Below are positions 32,930-43,039 of a stretch of DNA of 64,000 bases, one piece after another (within the stretch, counting starts at the first letter, position 1; every line of letters starts with the position of its first letter). A program made the position numbers and the translations under genes. The notes beneath the pieces were generated by a model that saw nothing but the letters and a program-made list of their open reading frames with translations, did not search any database and was not told the origin of the DNA. Source of the DNA: Armigeres subalbatus (taxonomy: Eukaryota > Arthropoda > Insecta > Diptera > Culicidae); the NCBI RefSeq assembly GCF_024139115.2, contig NW_026942816.1, forward strand, positions 248,001-312,000. Reading direction: 5' to 3'.

Positions 32930-33640
32930 GGAAGATATTAATTTGAATAATATATTGGAGGGTCGTAGGTTCGAGTATACGGATACGAGACCTGGACGGT
33001 GCTCGTGGAGGACCAACGTGCACTTGGAGTTTTCGAAAGGAAAATGCTGCGTACCATCTCTGGTGGGGTATATAGACACTATAGGTTCCATAGACGAGCG
33101 CAGGAACGGTTGAGTCATTTCGATTAAGTGTGTTTTCCACTTTTTCATAGTGTACCACGTGAATTTAACGTCACACGCTCCATTGCTTGGATTGCAATCG
33201 TGACGTCATGCTCGTTTGGCTACACTAACTGACAGTTCGTTTGGCTACACTCGCCTTCGCCTCAGCTCGTCTATGGAACCTATAGTGTCTATAGTGGGGT
33301 ACAGATGGCGGACGGTACGTGGAGGAGGCGAATGAATTACGAGTTACATGAGCTGTTGGGAGAACCATCCATCGTTCACACCGCAAAAATCGGACGACTA
33401 TGTAGGGCGGGCACGTTGCCAGAATATCGGACAGTAACTCGGTGAAAATGGTTCTCGACAACGATCCGACGGGCACAACAAGGCGAGGTGCGCAGCGAGC
33501 AAGGTGGATCGATCAGGTGGAAGATTACTTGCGGACCCTCCGTAGACTGCGTGGTTGGCGACCTGTAGTCATGGACCGAGCTGAATGGAGAAAACTCTTT
33601 TATACCGCACAGGCCACTTAGTCTGAATAAATAATAATAA
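32930..33640 (+). pseudogene. RTE-like LINE 3' part, interrupted by a 223-bp MITE
   Basis: Plus translation gives YGYETWTVLVEDQRALGVFERKMLRTISGG-like sequence before the MITE and RYVEEANELRVT..VGRTIHRSH after it. Then come GGHVARISDS.., ANDPTGTTRRGAQRARWIDQVEDYLRTL and VMDRAEWRKLFYTAQAT, ending in a TAA-rich tail (aataataataatag at 33625-33640). That tail is typical of RTE elements. Confidence 0.72.
33071..33293. mobile_element. 223-bp hAT-type MITE with 8-bp TSD
   Basis: Terminal inverted repeats of about 28 bp start tatagacactataggttcca and end with the complement. The perfect 8-bp target duplication GTGGGGTA occurs at 33063-33070 and 33294-33301. No coding capacity. Eight-base duplications are the signature of hAT (and P) elements. 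Confidence 0.9.
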
Positions 33641-34560
33641 TAGCCTCCTGCGGAATGGTAGTCCGAAGCACTTTTCCCCCGTAAGAGCCACATGGAAAAC
33701 CAAATCGACCACGTTCTAATCGACAATAAATACTTCTCCGACATCATGAACGTTCGTACTTACCGCAGTGTGAACATTGAATTCGACTTTTAGTTACAAG
33801 ATAAAGATGGTCGCTTCGGTTCCCTTTGTTCTGCTGTCCGAAACATGTTGGGAACCGAACTGTCAAATCGTATGTATTTTTCAGCACCCTATCCTCGTCA
33901 GCAAAAGATGTTCCGGACAGCTAACTAAAATCCTAAAATCTTTTGGTAATACGAAGAGCAGGGATTGACACAAGTAGTACGATTTTCACGAAATCCGTTC
34001 AGCTATTTGGTTGCGCTGACGAAATTGATATTACGGCACGTAACTTTGAGAAGTTGGGGGAAGCCTACATCAGACTAAAGAGGGGATCTAAGCGGATCAG
34101 ACTGGTTATCAATACATCGAAGACGAAGTGCATGATAAGAAGAGGCTCGATAGAAGACAACGTGAGCCATCCATCACAAGTTTGTATCGATAGTGAAGAA
34201 ATCGAGGTAGTTGAAGAATTCGTGTACTTAGGGTATCGCCGAAAACGATACCAGCAGAGAAATTCGTGGAAGCATAATGGCTTTAGATCGTACGTACTTT
34301 GGACTCCACAAGGCGCTCCGATCGAACAGAACTCGTCGCCATCCAAAACTGACTCTCTACAAAACTCCTATTAGACCGGTAGTCCTCTACGGACACGAGA
34401 TGCACGTGGAGGACCAACGTGCACTAGGAGTTATCAAAAGAAAGGTGCTGCATGATTATTTACCATCTATGGGGGGAGGGTGAAGATGGCGGATGGTACG
34501 TGGAGGAGGCGAATGAACCACGAGTTGCATCAGCTGTCGGAATAACCATCCATCGCCAAC
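33641..34560 (+). pseudogene. RTE-like LINE scrap: endonuclease end joined to RT end, with MITE inside
   Basis: 33690-33785 encodes the end of an endonuclease (NQIDHVLIDNKYFSDIMNVRTY). After a MITE remnant, 33943-34374 encodes RT from the SSTIFTKSVQLFGCADEIDI block (the catalytic ADD has become ADE) through NTSKTKCMI and VEEFVYLGY. 34380-34560 then gives VVLYGHEMHVEDQRALGVIKRKVLHD and RYVEEANEPRVA. The first half of RT is deleted. Confidence 0.72.
33792..33945. mobile_element. Degraded copy of the 198-bp MITE family of 63266-63463
   Basis: ttttagttacaagataaaga, cgcttcggttccctttgttc and ctaactaaaatcctaaaatc match the ends and interior of the intact MITE at 63266. No clear target duplication remains. 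Confidence 0.75.
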
Positions 34561-35495
34561 ATGTAGTCTCTCGGCTGCTCAGCATGGAAATGAGGAAGAA
34601 AGTTGTCATGCACTGTGTCGTAAGCTAATTAGCACCGCTATATTTACTGCACCACCTAGCACTTACCTTGGTAGGAGCATCTATTGCCACGTCACGTCAC
34701 GGAGGAGAAAGCCAACCGAGTTCACGGACAAAAGAGGATGAAAATTCAGAAATGGTCGTTTTTCCAAGGTGGACTACCACAGACAGAGGCTTGAATACCG
34801 GTTTTGGGCACGAATCGAAAGCAAAATTACTTATATATAACCAGGGAGTGCGTTCTTAAATGAAATGGCGTTACGCAATAACTATCTTAACATTATTGGT
34901 TTATTAGGCCATTAAGCCTTTTCATGGTTAGAGGGACAAGGGTACTTGCGTATGGTTCGATGTTTCACGTTGGCTAGCAGGGCCATCTTGCGGCTGTCAC
35001 TCACAGACCGATCGAGGAGACGACGGTCGCTGGACGAAGGCGGAACGGTTCACTACCTTACGGCGGCAAGTCGTATCTAGGGACTCTGCCTGGTTGAACG
35101 TTGTGGAGGTCTTTCACGGACCGATCGATGGGACTACGGTCGCTGGATGAAGGTGGAACGTGGCCACGAAGGACGTCAGAATTTCTTTTACTAGTGCACC
35201 AGCCGCGTCGTTTCGAATCCCGGAAAAGAAATTGAAGTCCGGCTTGACCAATTGCGTCGTGTCAGTCCGCGTGGTTACCAGGTCCTGGGTTCGCAACGTC
35301 CGAATTTTAGCTTCAGACCGTCCGTCGAGCTTTGTACGAGGTTTCTACAAGGTTGGTCATAGCTGGGGGCGATCCTATCTCAACCACGGAGGGCAAAGTG
35401 TGGAGGGAGCTCATAGAACTGGTGCTGAAGAAATTACGGAAAGTACATTAAGTCTTTTCTTCGGACAGCTGGGCTCCTACTAAATCGATTCGGGA
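34561..35495. other. Repeat-derived stretch, family not identified
   Basis: No credible coding region. A ~50-bp phrase (cagaccgatcgaggagacga..tcgctggacgaaggcgg) at about 35005 recurs in diverged form at about 35117, spaced about 112 bp. This could be promoter-type 5'UTR monomers of a LINE. The segment 35180-35300 contains an open plus frame without recognised domains. Confidence 0.4.
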
Positions 35496-35960
35496 CGGAC
35501 TAGGCGTGCATACTGGCGCGGGGGTCGAGACATGGGTATGCTTGTGGAGGAGCTAACAAGCTACAAATTGGAACCAACGGTTACAAACACCGTAAAAATG
35601 GGCCGAGCATGTAGCCAGAATGTAACCCGATAGTAACCCGGAGGTTCTCGACAACGATCCGACGGGCATAAGAAGGCGAGGTGTGCAATGAGCAAGGTGG
35701 ATCGATCAGGTGGAAGATGATTTGTAGACACTCCGTAAACTGTGTGGCTGGCGACGTGCAGCCATATACTGCAAAGGCAACTTCGCCCCAAAGGGGCAAG
35801 CCATAGTAAACGCGACGTGCGATGCGACGCGACGCGACAGTGCCATTTGACAGCCTGTTGATGATTGTTATTCTTTCACTTGAGTCGCGTCGCGTCGCAT
35901 CGCATCGCTCGTCGCGTTTACTCTGGCTTGTCCCTTAGTCTGAGATTAAATAAATAAAAA
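35496..35960 (+). pseudogene. RTE-like LINE 3' end, interrupted by a MITE
   Basis: The plus strand, over several frames, shows MGRACSQNV, NDPTGIRRRGVQ, SKVDRSGGR..LRKLCGWR, the same terminal block as 33450-33620. It ends with tagtctgagattaaataaataaa. A 150-bp foldback interrupts it between gcaac and ttagtctg. Confidence 0.68.
35784..35933. mobile_element. 150-bp foldback MITE
   Basis: aagccatagtaaacgcgacg and its complement cgtcgcgtttactctggctt form the arms, with gatgcgacgcgacgcgac repeats. A 3-bp duplication CTT (35781-35783 and 35934-35936) is supported because the LINE 3' sequence joins across it. tttgacag occurs near the centre, as in the foldbacks at 17711 and 61743. Confidence 0.75.
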
Positions 35961-35989
35961 TTGTGAGCCTGCAAGTTGTACTCCCCGCA

Positions 35990-36420
35990 AGGATCATCCG
36001 CAAGCTAAACATCTGATCCGTTGTTGATCGGCCCTGGCGAAAACCTGCCTGGTATTCGTCGACGAAGGACTGCTTCTAGCGATCTCAATATGTTAAGGTC
36101 ACTCCTGACGGAATCCAAGTTTCAAAGTGCTCGCATTTTCGGGGGCACACAAATCGATACGGAAGCAACGCACAACTGTCATTTTTATTATTTCACGCAT
36201 GCTGCGACGTAGCAAAGTTAAATCAACAAAAATGACAGTTGTGCGCCTCCTTCGTATCGAGTGGTGTGCCCTCGAAAACGCAAGCACTTTGAAACTTGGA
36301 TTCCGTCAGGAGTGACCTTAAACAGAACACGCGTCAGAATTTTGTATGCCGAGGTCAGAAGGGTGATCCCCTGTAATTGGAACTCTAGTCTCGTCCTTCC
36401 CAACACCTTTACCAGGGATT
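35990..36420 (-). pseudogene. LINE scrap: RT blocks, minus strand, interrupted by a TTAA MITE
   Basis: Minus translation gives LEFQLQGITLLTSAYKILTRVLF on the right of the MITE and NILRSLEAVLRRRIP..AGF.QGRSTTDQMF, EYNLQAHNF on its left. The two join in frame when the MITE is left out. Confidence 0.75.
36097..36317. mobile_element. 221-bp palindromic MITE with TTAA duplication
   Basis: Long inverted repeats (about 100 bp) begin ggtcactcctgacggaatcc. TTAA is on both sides (36093-36096 and 36318-36321). The interrupted LINE frame is restored by removing the insert plus one TTAA (…RVLF-NILRSL…). It is the same duplication type as the 78-bp palindrome at 19570. Confidence 0.88.
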
Positions 36421-37342
36421 AAATCCTAGAGAGAAAGAGCAAGTCTCTCACTTATCATCTCTGTATACATATACGATATGTAGCATACCGCGAGAAACTT
36501 TTTTCGCAAGCTGTCATGATAGAGAACTGATTCGGGATGCTATACCCCATGATAAATTTCTTTTAGAAAGCTCCAAATGCGGGGAGCACTGGTTTTGATG
36601 ATGCATTTCAACTTGTTCTACACATCTGTGCAGTAATCAACACGAAAGGAGCGAAAACAAAGCGAGAATCACAATTTTTTCTGTGGGGGCTGCCTATCCG
36701 ATTCTGTTTTTTCGCACTTATATACAGGTTTGATAAATTTGTTATCATGGCTTGTTATGACTCGGAACAGTTTTTGCCTCTCTTTTATCGTTGTTCGTTA
36801 TCTTTTAAGAGCGATTTCTGCAAACCCTGACCTTTACTGTTTTTTAGCTGATTTAGGGCTTTCTTTACAGTTCATTTAAAAAATACCAAAGTACATAAAT
36901 AGACAAACTATGACATAAATTAAAAACGTTTCTGACGCTCCATGCACACAAAAAACTCAAACAAATCTACAATTATTCTTGTCCATTCATTCCACATGCA
37001 AAATGCCATGCTCCTCAAAATCCGGACTCATTATTTTAGTATAAATTTGATGGCATATCATCGCTTCAATACAAACAAATGTTATGACTATCTGCAGATT
37101 AAATCCTATTTATTTTCGCACAAAGAACGCTGTTTCAATCATCTTTGCACCCCAGATAACAGCTATTTATTGTCGATGAGTAAGAAATCAAGCGATGATG
37201 AAAAGTCTCTCTTCTCTCTTAATCAGCTTAATCAGTAGTGTTTGGGTTGAGCTCAACCCCTCAACTAAAAGTCAAACTGGATGATTGGTCAGAATAGCAT
37301 TTGGACAGAGTTAAGCGAATAAAATCGTGTAGAAATAGACAC
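36421..37342. other. Intergenic, upstream of the nucleoside hydrolase gene
   Basis: AT-rich with no coding frame of note. It probably contains the promoter of the gene at 37376. No clear TATA box is placed at the right distance. Confidence 0.4.
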
Positions 37343-37375
37343 ATGAACAGCGATACGTACAACCGGTGCAGCATT

Positions 37376-38642
37376 ATGGTGAAAGTCGCGCTTTTCGCGG
37401 TGCCTTTGTTGGCTCTTTTCTGCGTTTACATCATCGGAGTGGCTGGATCATCGACGAACTCAGGTATCATGTGGATTGTATACAGCCATTATCATATGAT
37501 CGGTTTATGATATGGATACTGATTGTTGAATGCTCTTATCATTTCGCGCAGCTGAGCCGGTGGAAGCTATTAGACGCGTTATCGTCGATGTCGATGCCGG
37601 CCCTGATGATGCTTGGGCCTTGTTTCATCTACTGAGTGATCCAAGCGTGCGCGTGGAGGCCATCAGCTGCGTCAAGGGCAATGCAAATGTGACCAATGTG
37701 GCGCGTAACGTTCTGAGGGTGCTGACCGCACTTGGGAAACAAAGTGAGGTGCGATTGATTGTGGAGTTTTATGGATCTTTATTACAAGATTAATCTATTC
37801 TTATTATTATTATTATGAACAGATCCCAGTTTACCTTGGTTCAAATGAGCCACTTATTACTCCTGAACCACCATCTAGTGCAAACGGTGGTTTCTTCGGG
37901 TCAGATGGATTTTCCGATATCGAGTTTCCCGATCTGCCGGATCCTGATATGACACTTCTTAGAACCTCGACGCTCAATGATCTGAACAACCTGATAGAGC
38001 AATATGCCAATGAAATAGCCATCATTCAGTTGGGGCCCCTAACCAATTTGGCTCTGTTGTTCAATGTTTTCCCAGAAACGCGACACCGTATTCGCGAGGT
38101 GTTCATAATGGGTGGCAATCGACACGGAGTTGGCAACACAGAGAAGGCTGCTGAGTTCAATTTCTACAGCGATCCTGAGGCAGCACACATCGTGATCAAC
38201 AAGTACGAGGGAAATATTACAGTTCTTCCATGGGAAACGGCATCACGGGAGAACTTAGTTGCAAATCAGGTGAATTTTCGACTCCTCATAGATATACTAA
38301 TTCTAATATTGATACTTATAGACGTGGCGATTTGAAGTGCTCGGAAGTGCTTCCCATCCTTTAATTCAGATACTCAACCCTGTGGAGAAAAAACCATTGG
38401 GGGAGAATGACAACTGGATGCCTTGCGATTTGCTAGTGGCGATGGCGTTCACGCATCCTGAACTCGTTACGGAAACGAAGCGCTACCGAGCTGATGTTGA
38501 ACTGCATGGATGGTTGACCAGAGGTCAGCTGGTGCTGGATCACATGAACGAAGGACAGGGCGATATGGTCATCATAGACAATATGGATAACGAAAGGATT
38601 GTGCAGATGTTAGTAGGACTGGCAAACAGTAATACAAGTTAA
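37376..38642 (+). CDS. Nucleoside hydrolase (inosine-uridine preferring type), secreted, four exons
   Basis: Exons 37376-37463, 37552-37748, 37823-38269 and 38322-38642. All introns are GT-AG and short (88, 74 and 52 nt). Joined length is 350 aa, normal for the family. The chosen ATG gives a signal peptide ([24 protein letters not shown]); an in-frame ATG at 37343 would add 11 residues. The calcium- and ribose-binding N-terminal motif [11 protein letters not shown] is at residues 42-52. [15 protein letters not shown] and [11 protein letters not shown] follow. The C-terminal motif is [11 protein letters not shown], with Cys where IU-type enzymes have the catalytic His, so it fits the Cys-containing nucleoside hydrolase group. 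Such enzymes split nucleosides into ribose and base. Mosquitoes secrete relatives in saliva, but tissue here is unknown. Confidence 0.9.
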
Positions 38643-38917
38643 GCTAAATGCAATTGCTTATTGACATGAGTATTTCGCTTCAAAATTAAGAAAGGTCCAT
38701 TAAATATACTGCCTATGGTCCCATCTTTGCTGGATTTCCTTTCAATATGGGATATTTATACGATTGTGGGCAGTACATATAACCCAATTTGTCGATTTCC
38801 AAACAACTTTCCAGAACATTAATTATAGATATATTGTATTCCATTTGTATAACATATCCCAATGCACTATGGTCAAGTCAAGGATACAGTAAGATTTACG
38901 CGGAAAGATCCGTTTAA
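38643..38917. other. Gene 3' flank with a hairpin repeat
   Basis: No AATAAA close to the nucleoside hydrolase stop; attaaata at 38699 is the nearest variant. Contains the hairpin repeat at 38706-38775. Confidence 0.45.
38706..38775. repeat. Short hairpin repeat (ctgcc/catgggac family), diverged copy
   Basis: tactgcctatggtcccat, then ttgctggatttcctt, then aatatgggatatttatacga and tgggcagta follow the same layout as 16841-16926. Confidence 0.6.
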
Positions 38918-39269
38918 GGGCTCATTCACAAATTACATAACGCAAAAAAACGCAGATTTGAACCCCCACCCACCCCTCCGTGACTTGTTTGTAACATTTC
39001 CTTTACACCCACCCACCCCAATTTCACAAAAATAATAAATTGGTATTTTTAGTGAACTCTTTCTAAATTCCTTTATGGTACAAACTAATATTGTCAAATT
39101 TGAATTTAATTTTTTGAATTTAAGTTTTTTATATTATTTTATTATTATCTGTTACCCGTAACAGAACTGAACAAACCCACCCACCCCCTAGCCAAACCGT
39201 AACATTTTGTAACGCAATATTGTGTACCCACCCACCCCTTGATGCGTTATGTAATTTGTGAATGAGCCC
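38918..39269. mobile_element. 352-bp MITE with TAA duplication
   Basis: Inverted ends gggctcattcacaaattaca / tgtaatttgtgaatgagccc (27 bp or more). TAA is at 38915-38917 and 39270-39272. The interior is rich in acccacccacccc blocks on both sides. No ORF. TAA duplications fit PIF/Harbinger-type MITEs. Confidence 0.85.
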
Positions 39270-39398
39270 TAACGCCAAAACTATGAAAAGAAAATTATTT
39301 TGAGCTTTTTAGTGGAATGTCTTCACTTGTCATATGACGAGTTTGTACAATCCCATTGAATTCCACCACTTTATTGTATCTTGGCAGATACGTATTTC

Positions 39399-39583
39399 TG
39401 TTGAAGGATAACAATCCCCATATTCGACCTTATGTCGTAACCCCTTTTTGAGCAGACTGTCATTACTGTATATCAAATGTAAACACAACATAACCAAACG
39501 TATAAATAAAAACGTGTTTTATTTCTCTCCTTAAATATTAAAGTTTAAATCCTTATTATCACGGAATAACCTGTTTCCCAATA
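39399..39583 (+). repeat. copia-3 5' LTR
   Basis: TGTTGAAGGATAACAATCC...TTTCCCAATA, 185 bp. It contains ataaataaaaacgtg, which may serve as the poly(A) signal. It is followed at 39584 by ggttattggcccag, a near match to the initiator tRNA-Met half-site primer. Confidence 0.9.
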
Positions 39584-39658
39584 GGTTATTGGCCCAGGTT
39601 TACGCGAGTTATCGGTTCGGTAGTGTTTATCGGTCGGGAAACGTAGAATCCGTGAGAA

Positions 39659-40640
39659 ATGGAGGAGGAAAAGGATGTGCATCGTGTGCACCTGTTTGAC
39701 GGGACCAACTTTTCGACGTGGAAGTATCGGATGGAGGTAGTTCTGGAAGAACACGATCTTCTGGATTTCATCACGACGGAGGCACGAGAGCGGAATGATC
39801 TGGTCGTCAAACCAGAGGACACGGCACAGGAAAAGGATCGCAAGGATAAGGAGATGGACAAGGTGAAAAAGCGGGAGCGCAAATGCAAATCGCTCATCGT
39901 TTCGCGGATATGTGACAGTCAAATCGAGTATGTGCAGGGGCACGATACGCCAAAAAGCAATCTGGAGTGCACTATCCCGTGTGTTCGATCGTAAAAGCGT
40001 TGCGAAAAGAATGCATCTGAGTCGACAGCTGAAGGAGCTCAAACACGAGGGCGGATCGTTGCAGCAACATTTTATGAAATATGAATCGCTCGTTCGGCAG
40101 CTGCGCGAAATCGGAGCGGTGATGGCTGATGTGGATGTTGTCTGTGGATTGCTGCTCAGCCTGGGTGAAGAGTATTCAACTGTTGTGACGACGATGGAGT
40201 CGCTGCCGCAGCAAATGCTCACGTTGGATTTTGTGAAATGCCGGCTGCTGGACCAAGAAATAAAGCAGAATGCATCCGGTGGTGCTAGTACGATGGCAAA
40301 ACAGGACTCGGCGGCGTTCAGTATCAATCCAAAAGGAAAGTTTTCCGGTAAACGGAAGAAATTCAAGTGTTTTTACTGTCAGAAAGTTGGCCATAAAGCT
40401 TCGGAGTGCCCGGATAAGGAAAAACCGAAAGAGAAGCAGAAACCGAAGCCGACTGCTCATTTCACCAGGGAAAGTAAGGGTGTGTGCTTCGTCGGTGTTG
40501 AAAAAGCGTGTGCGATCAATAAAATCCAATGGTTCGTGGATTCGGGCGCATCGGAACACATAGTGAACAATCGAGAACTTTTTGTACATCTGCGTCGGTT
40601 GGAGCAACCAATGGAAATTGCTGTTGTGAAGAACGGTTAA
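39659..40640 (+). pseudogene. copia-3 gag and protease start
   Basis: Two overlapping plus frames joined by a frameshift near 39960. MEEEKDVHRVHLFDGTNFSTWKYRMEVVL is the gag start. The zinc knuckle CFYCQKVGHKASEC is at about 40368-40410. Protease motif WFVDSGASEH is at about 40530-40560. TAA ends the frame at 40639. Reading resumes at about 40640 in the same sense (SVVAKYSGT..IVANS). Confidence 0.85.
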
Positions 40641-41506
40641 AGTGTCGTCGCCAAGTATTCGGGAACTATCGTCGCAAATTCCGTCGTTGATAAGAAGAAG
40701 ATTGAATGTCAAGTAAAAGATGTGCTCTACGTGCCCGAAGCACGGTGCGACTTATTCTCAGTAAGAAAAGTTGAAAGTGCGGGAATGTTAGTCGTTTTTC
40801 AAAACGGAACGGTAAAAATCTCAAACGATTCGAAAGTGGTCGCGGTTGGTAAACGTGGACATTTGTTGTACGAACTTGATTTCTATGCAGTTGACAAGTT
40901 GACCAAAGCGTCGTCACTGTACTCGTGCGGTGAGATTCGTAAATGTGACGAATTGTTGCATCGTCGGTATGGGCATCTGAGCCAGAAGAACTTGCTGTGC
41001 CTGGTTAAAAACGAAATGGTCGAAGGAATGGACAAAACTCTGAAGAAGAAGAACAGTGAATCGGTCGTAATTTGTGAACCGTGCGTCGAGGGTCGGCAAA
41101 CCCGGAAGCCTTTCGAAAAGGCACACGTCGGGAAGCGTTCGTCGCGAGTTCTCGAGTTGGTGCATACCGACGTTTGTGGACCGGTCACTCCCATAAGTCA
41201 TCATGGTGCAAGGTACTTCGTGTCCTTTATTGATGATTGGAGTCGTTTCGTGAAAGTGTACCCTATTGCGACGAAAGATCAAGTACTACAGTGTTTCGAA
41301 GAATACACGGCTGTTGCAGAGGCGCAGTTTGGCCAGAAAATTTCTCGTATTCGCTGTGATAATGGTGGCGAGTACCGAAGCAACGCGTTCGTCTAGTTTT
41401 GTCGCTACAAGGGCATACAGGTGGAGTATACCGTGCCCTATACGCCGGAACAAAATGGGGTCAGCGAGCGCATGAACCGCACCTTGGTTAAAAAAGCTCG
41501 TTTGAT
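40641..41506 (+). pseudogene. copia-3 integrase, first part
   Basis: DVLYVPEARCDLFSVRKVES, integrase zinc domain HRRYGHLSQKNLL..CEPCVEGRQ, catalytic Asp in VHTDVCGPV and in RCDNGGEY. A TAG at 41394 is followed in phase by YKGIQVEYTVPYTPEQNGVSERMNRT with the catalytic Glu. The frame is cut at 41506 by the hAT-like element and continues at 43037. Confidence 0.85.
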
Positions 41507-43036
41507 CAGAGGCGTTGCGTCCGCATGTGCAACCCGTGCACTGCACATGCGGCAATTTTATCCGCAACATTTAAACTCTAGATAGATTTCTTGTCTTTCT
41601 AATCCAAGCATATATTTGAATTATAAGCATTTGATAGATGTTTCATGCAAATTTGACTATTAGATACATAAACGGAAAATATGTATGTTTTTTTATAGGC
41701 GGCATGTGATGTGGGACAATCAAATGCTGCGATGGGGACGCGTTATATTTTTCTCTCCGATACCGAACCGACGCGACCCACCGACACCACATGTTGTACC
41801 AACACGGAACTTTCAGCCGAGCACGGTTTGTCATGCATCATACACGCATCATTTTGTATGTGTTGAACATCTGCTCTAATCGCAATCGGCGATGTATAGG
41901 TAGTCAAAGCGTTCTTCCCTGGCAGTGCACGGTTTGATGCCTAACAAGAACCGCTTCAAACAGCGCATGCGCGATTCGGCGAAGAGAGCGCGATCGGAAT
42001 AAAATCGAAAGAGAAGAGTAAAGCGCGCGCATTTCTGCTCCCTCAAAGCGTTCCATGACGAAAGTTCCGCTTTGAATAAGCACCGCGAAGCAAAGGCGCT
42101 TTTGATATTTGATGGCCCGTTTACATATCCACTAATCCTGGCGACAATGTACTGTCGGATAATACTAGCGCGACAATTTAAACAGAAATTGTCATCTGCT
42201 AATAAGCGTTTGCAATAAAGCCTGTTTACAAATACGATAATTATATTCGACATTGAAGTATCCGACAATATTAACATAATGTGAACAGACATTTCATCTT
42301 CTGATGAAAATCTTTATTGTCGCAGAATTAGCGAATATGAAACGGGTCAACATTTTCAAAGAAATTTATTTCTGAAGGTTTTTTTTTCGAGAAATCCAAT
42401 ATTTTTAGTTAGGGAGGGGAGTACGTCAAATGTCAATGGTCCACACAAATTTATGAAAATTTTCATGAGCAAATGTCCATGCTGATGGAAGGAAAACTGT
42501 TCGACATCTGTCCAGTCCAGATTATTGTTCAAAGATATAAATTGTAAATAGAATAATTATTAATTGAGAAGAGTTAAGGCTATGAACTTCATTGTTCTCT
42601 TTATTGTACAGACTTTATTTTTCTGATATGACATGCTAATTACAAATTATTATTAGTAACTTTGCATGATTGATATATTCCAATTTCCTTTTCTCTATTT
42701 AAAACTTCGTCTCATTTTACGAATAACTCAAATTAGAATTGAAAGTGTCAGCTCAATAATTTCCGAATAGATATATGTCTTATTTGTCTCATTAGGGACG
42801 ATTCTGATGATAGTAATTTTTAATTTTACGAACTATCACTTTTAAGCTTAGTTAAGTTTGAGTTAATTCAGAAAATAAGAAGTAGCTAAGAACCAGTTAG
42901 ATGCAACAAAATAAGCAAACATATTAAGAAACGCGCTGGAAAATGACTCGTTTATCATTTCAGGTCCCTTTTATGTGCTTTTCTCGAAATATTAAAATAG
43001 TGCACAGGTTGAAGAATTGATCACGCGACGCCTCTG
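41507..43036. mobile_element. 1.53-kb non-autonomous hAT-type element inside copia-3 integrase
   Basis: Inverted ends CAGAGGCGTTGCG / CGCGACGCCTCTG (start CAG, as in hAT). Perfect 8-bp duplication CGTTTGAT at 41499-41506 and 43037-43044. The integrase frame resumes after the right copy (LMLAQCGISKGFW). No hAT transposase domain is readable in any frame. The interior includes a GC-rich block (about 41930-42090, with gcgcatgcgcgattcg) and a long AT-rich part. Confidence 0.88.
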
Positions 43037-43039
43037 CGT

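Noticed and set aside
39000..39240. acccacccacccc runs as a possible G-quadruplex control element
   Set aside because: They lie symmetrically inside a MITE with clear ends and TAA duplication, so the MITE explains them.
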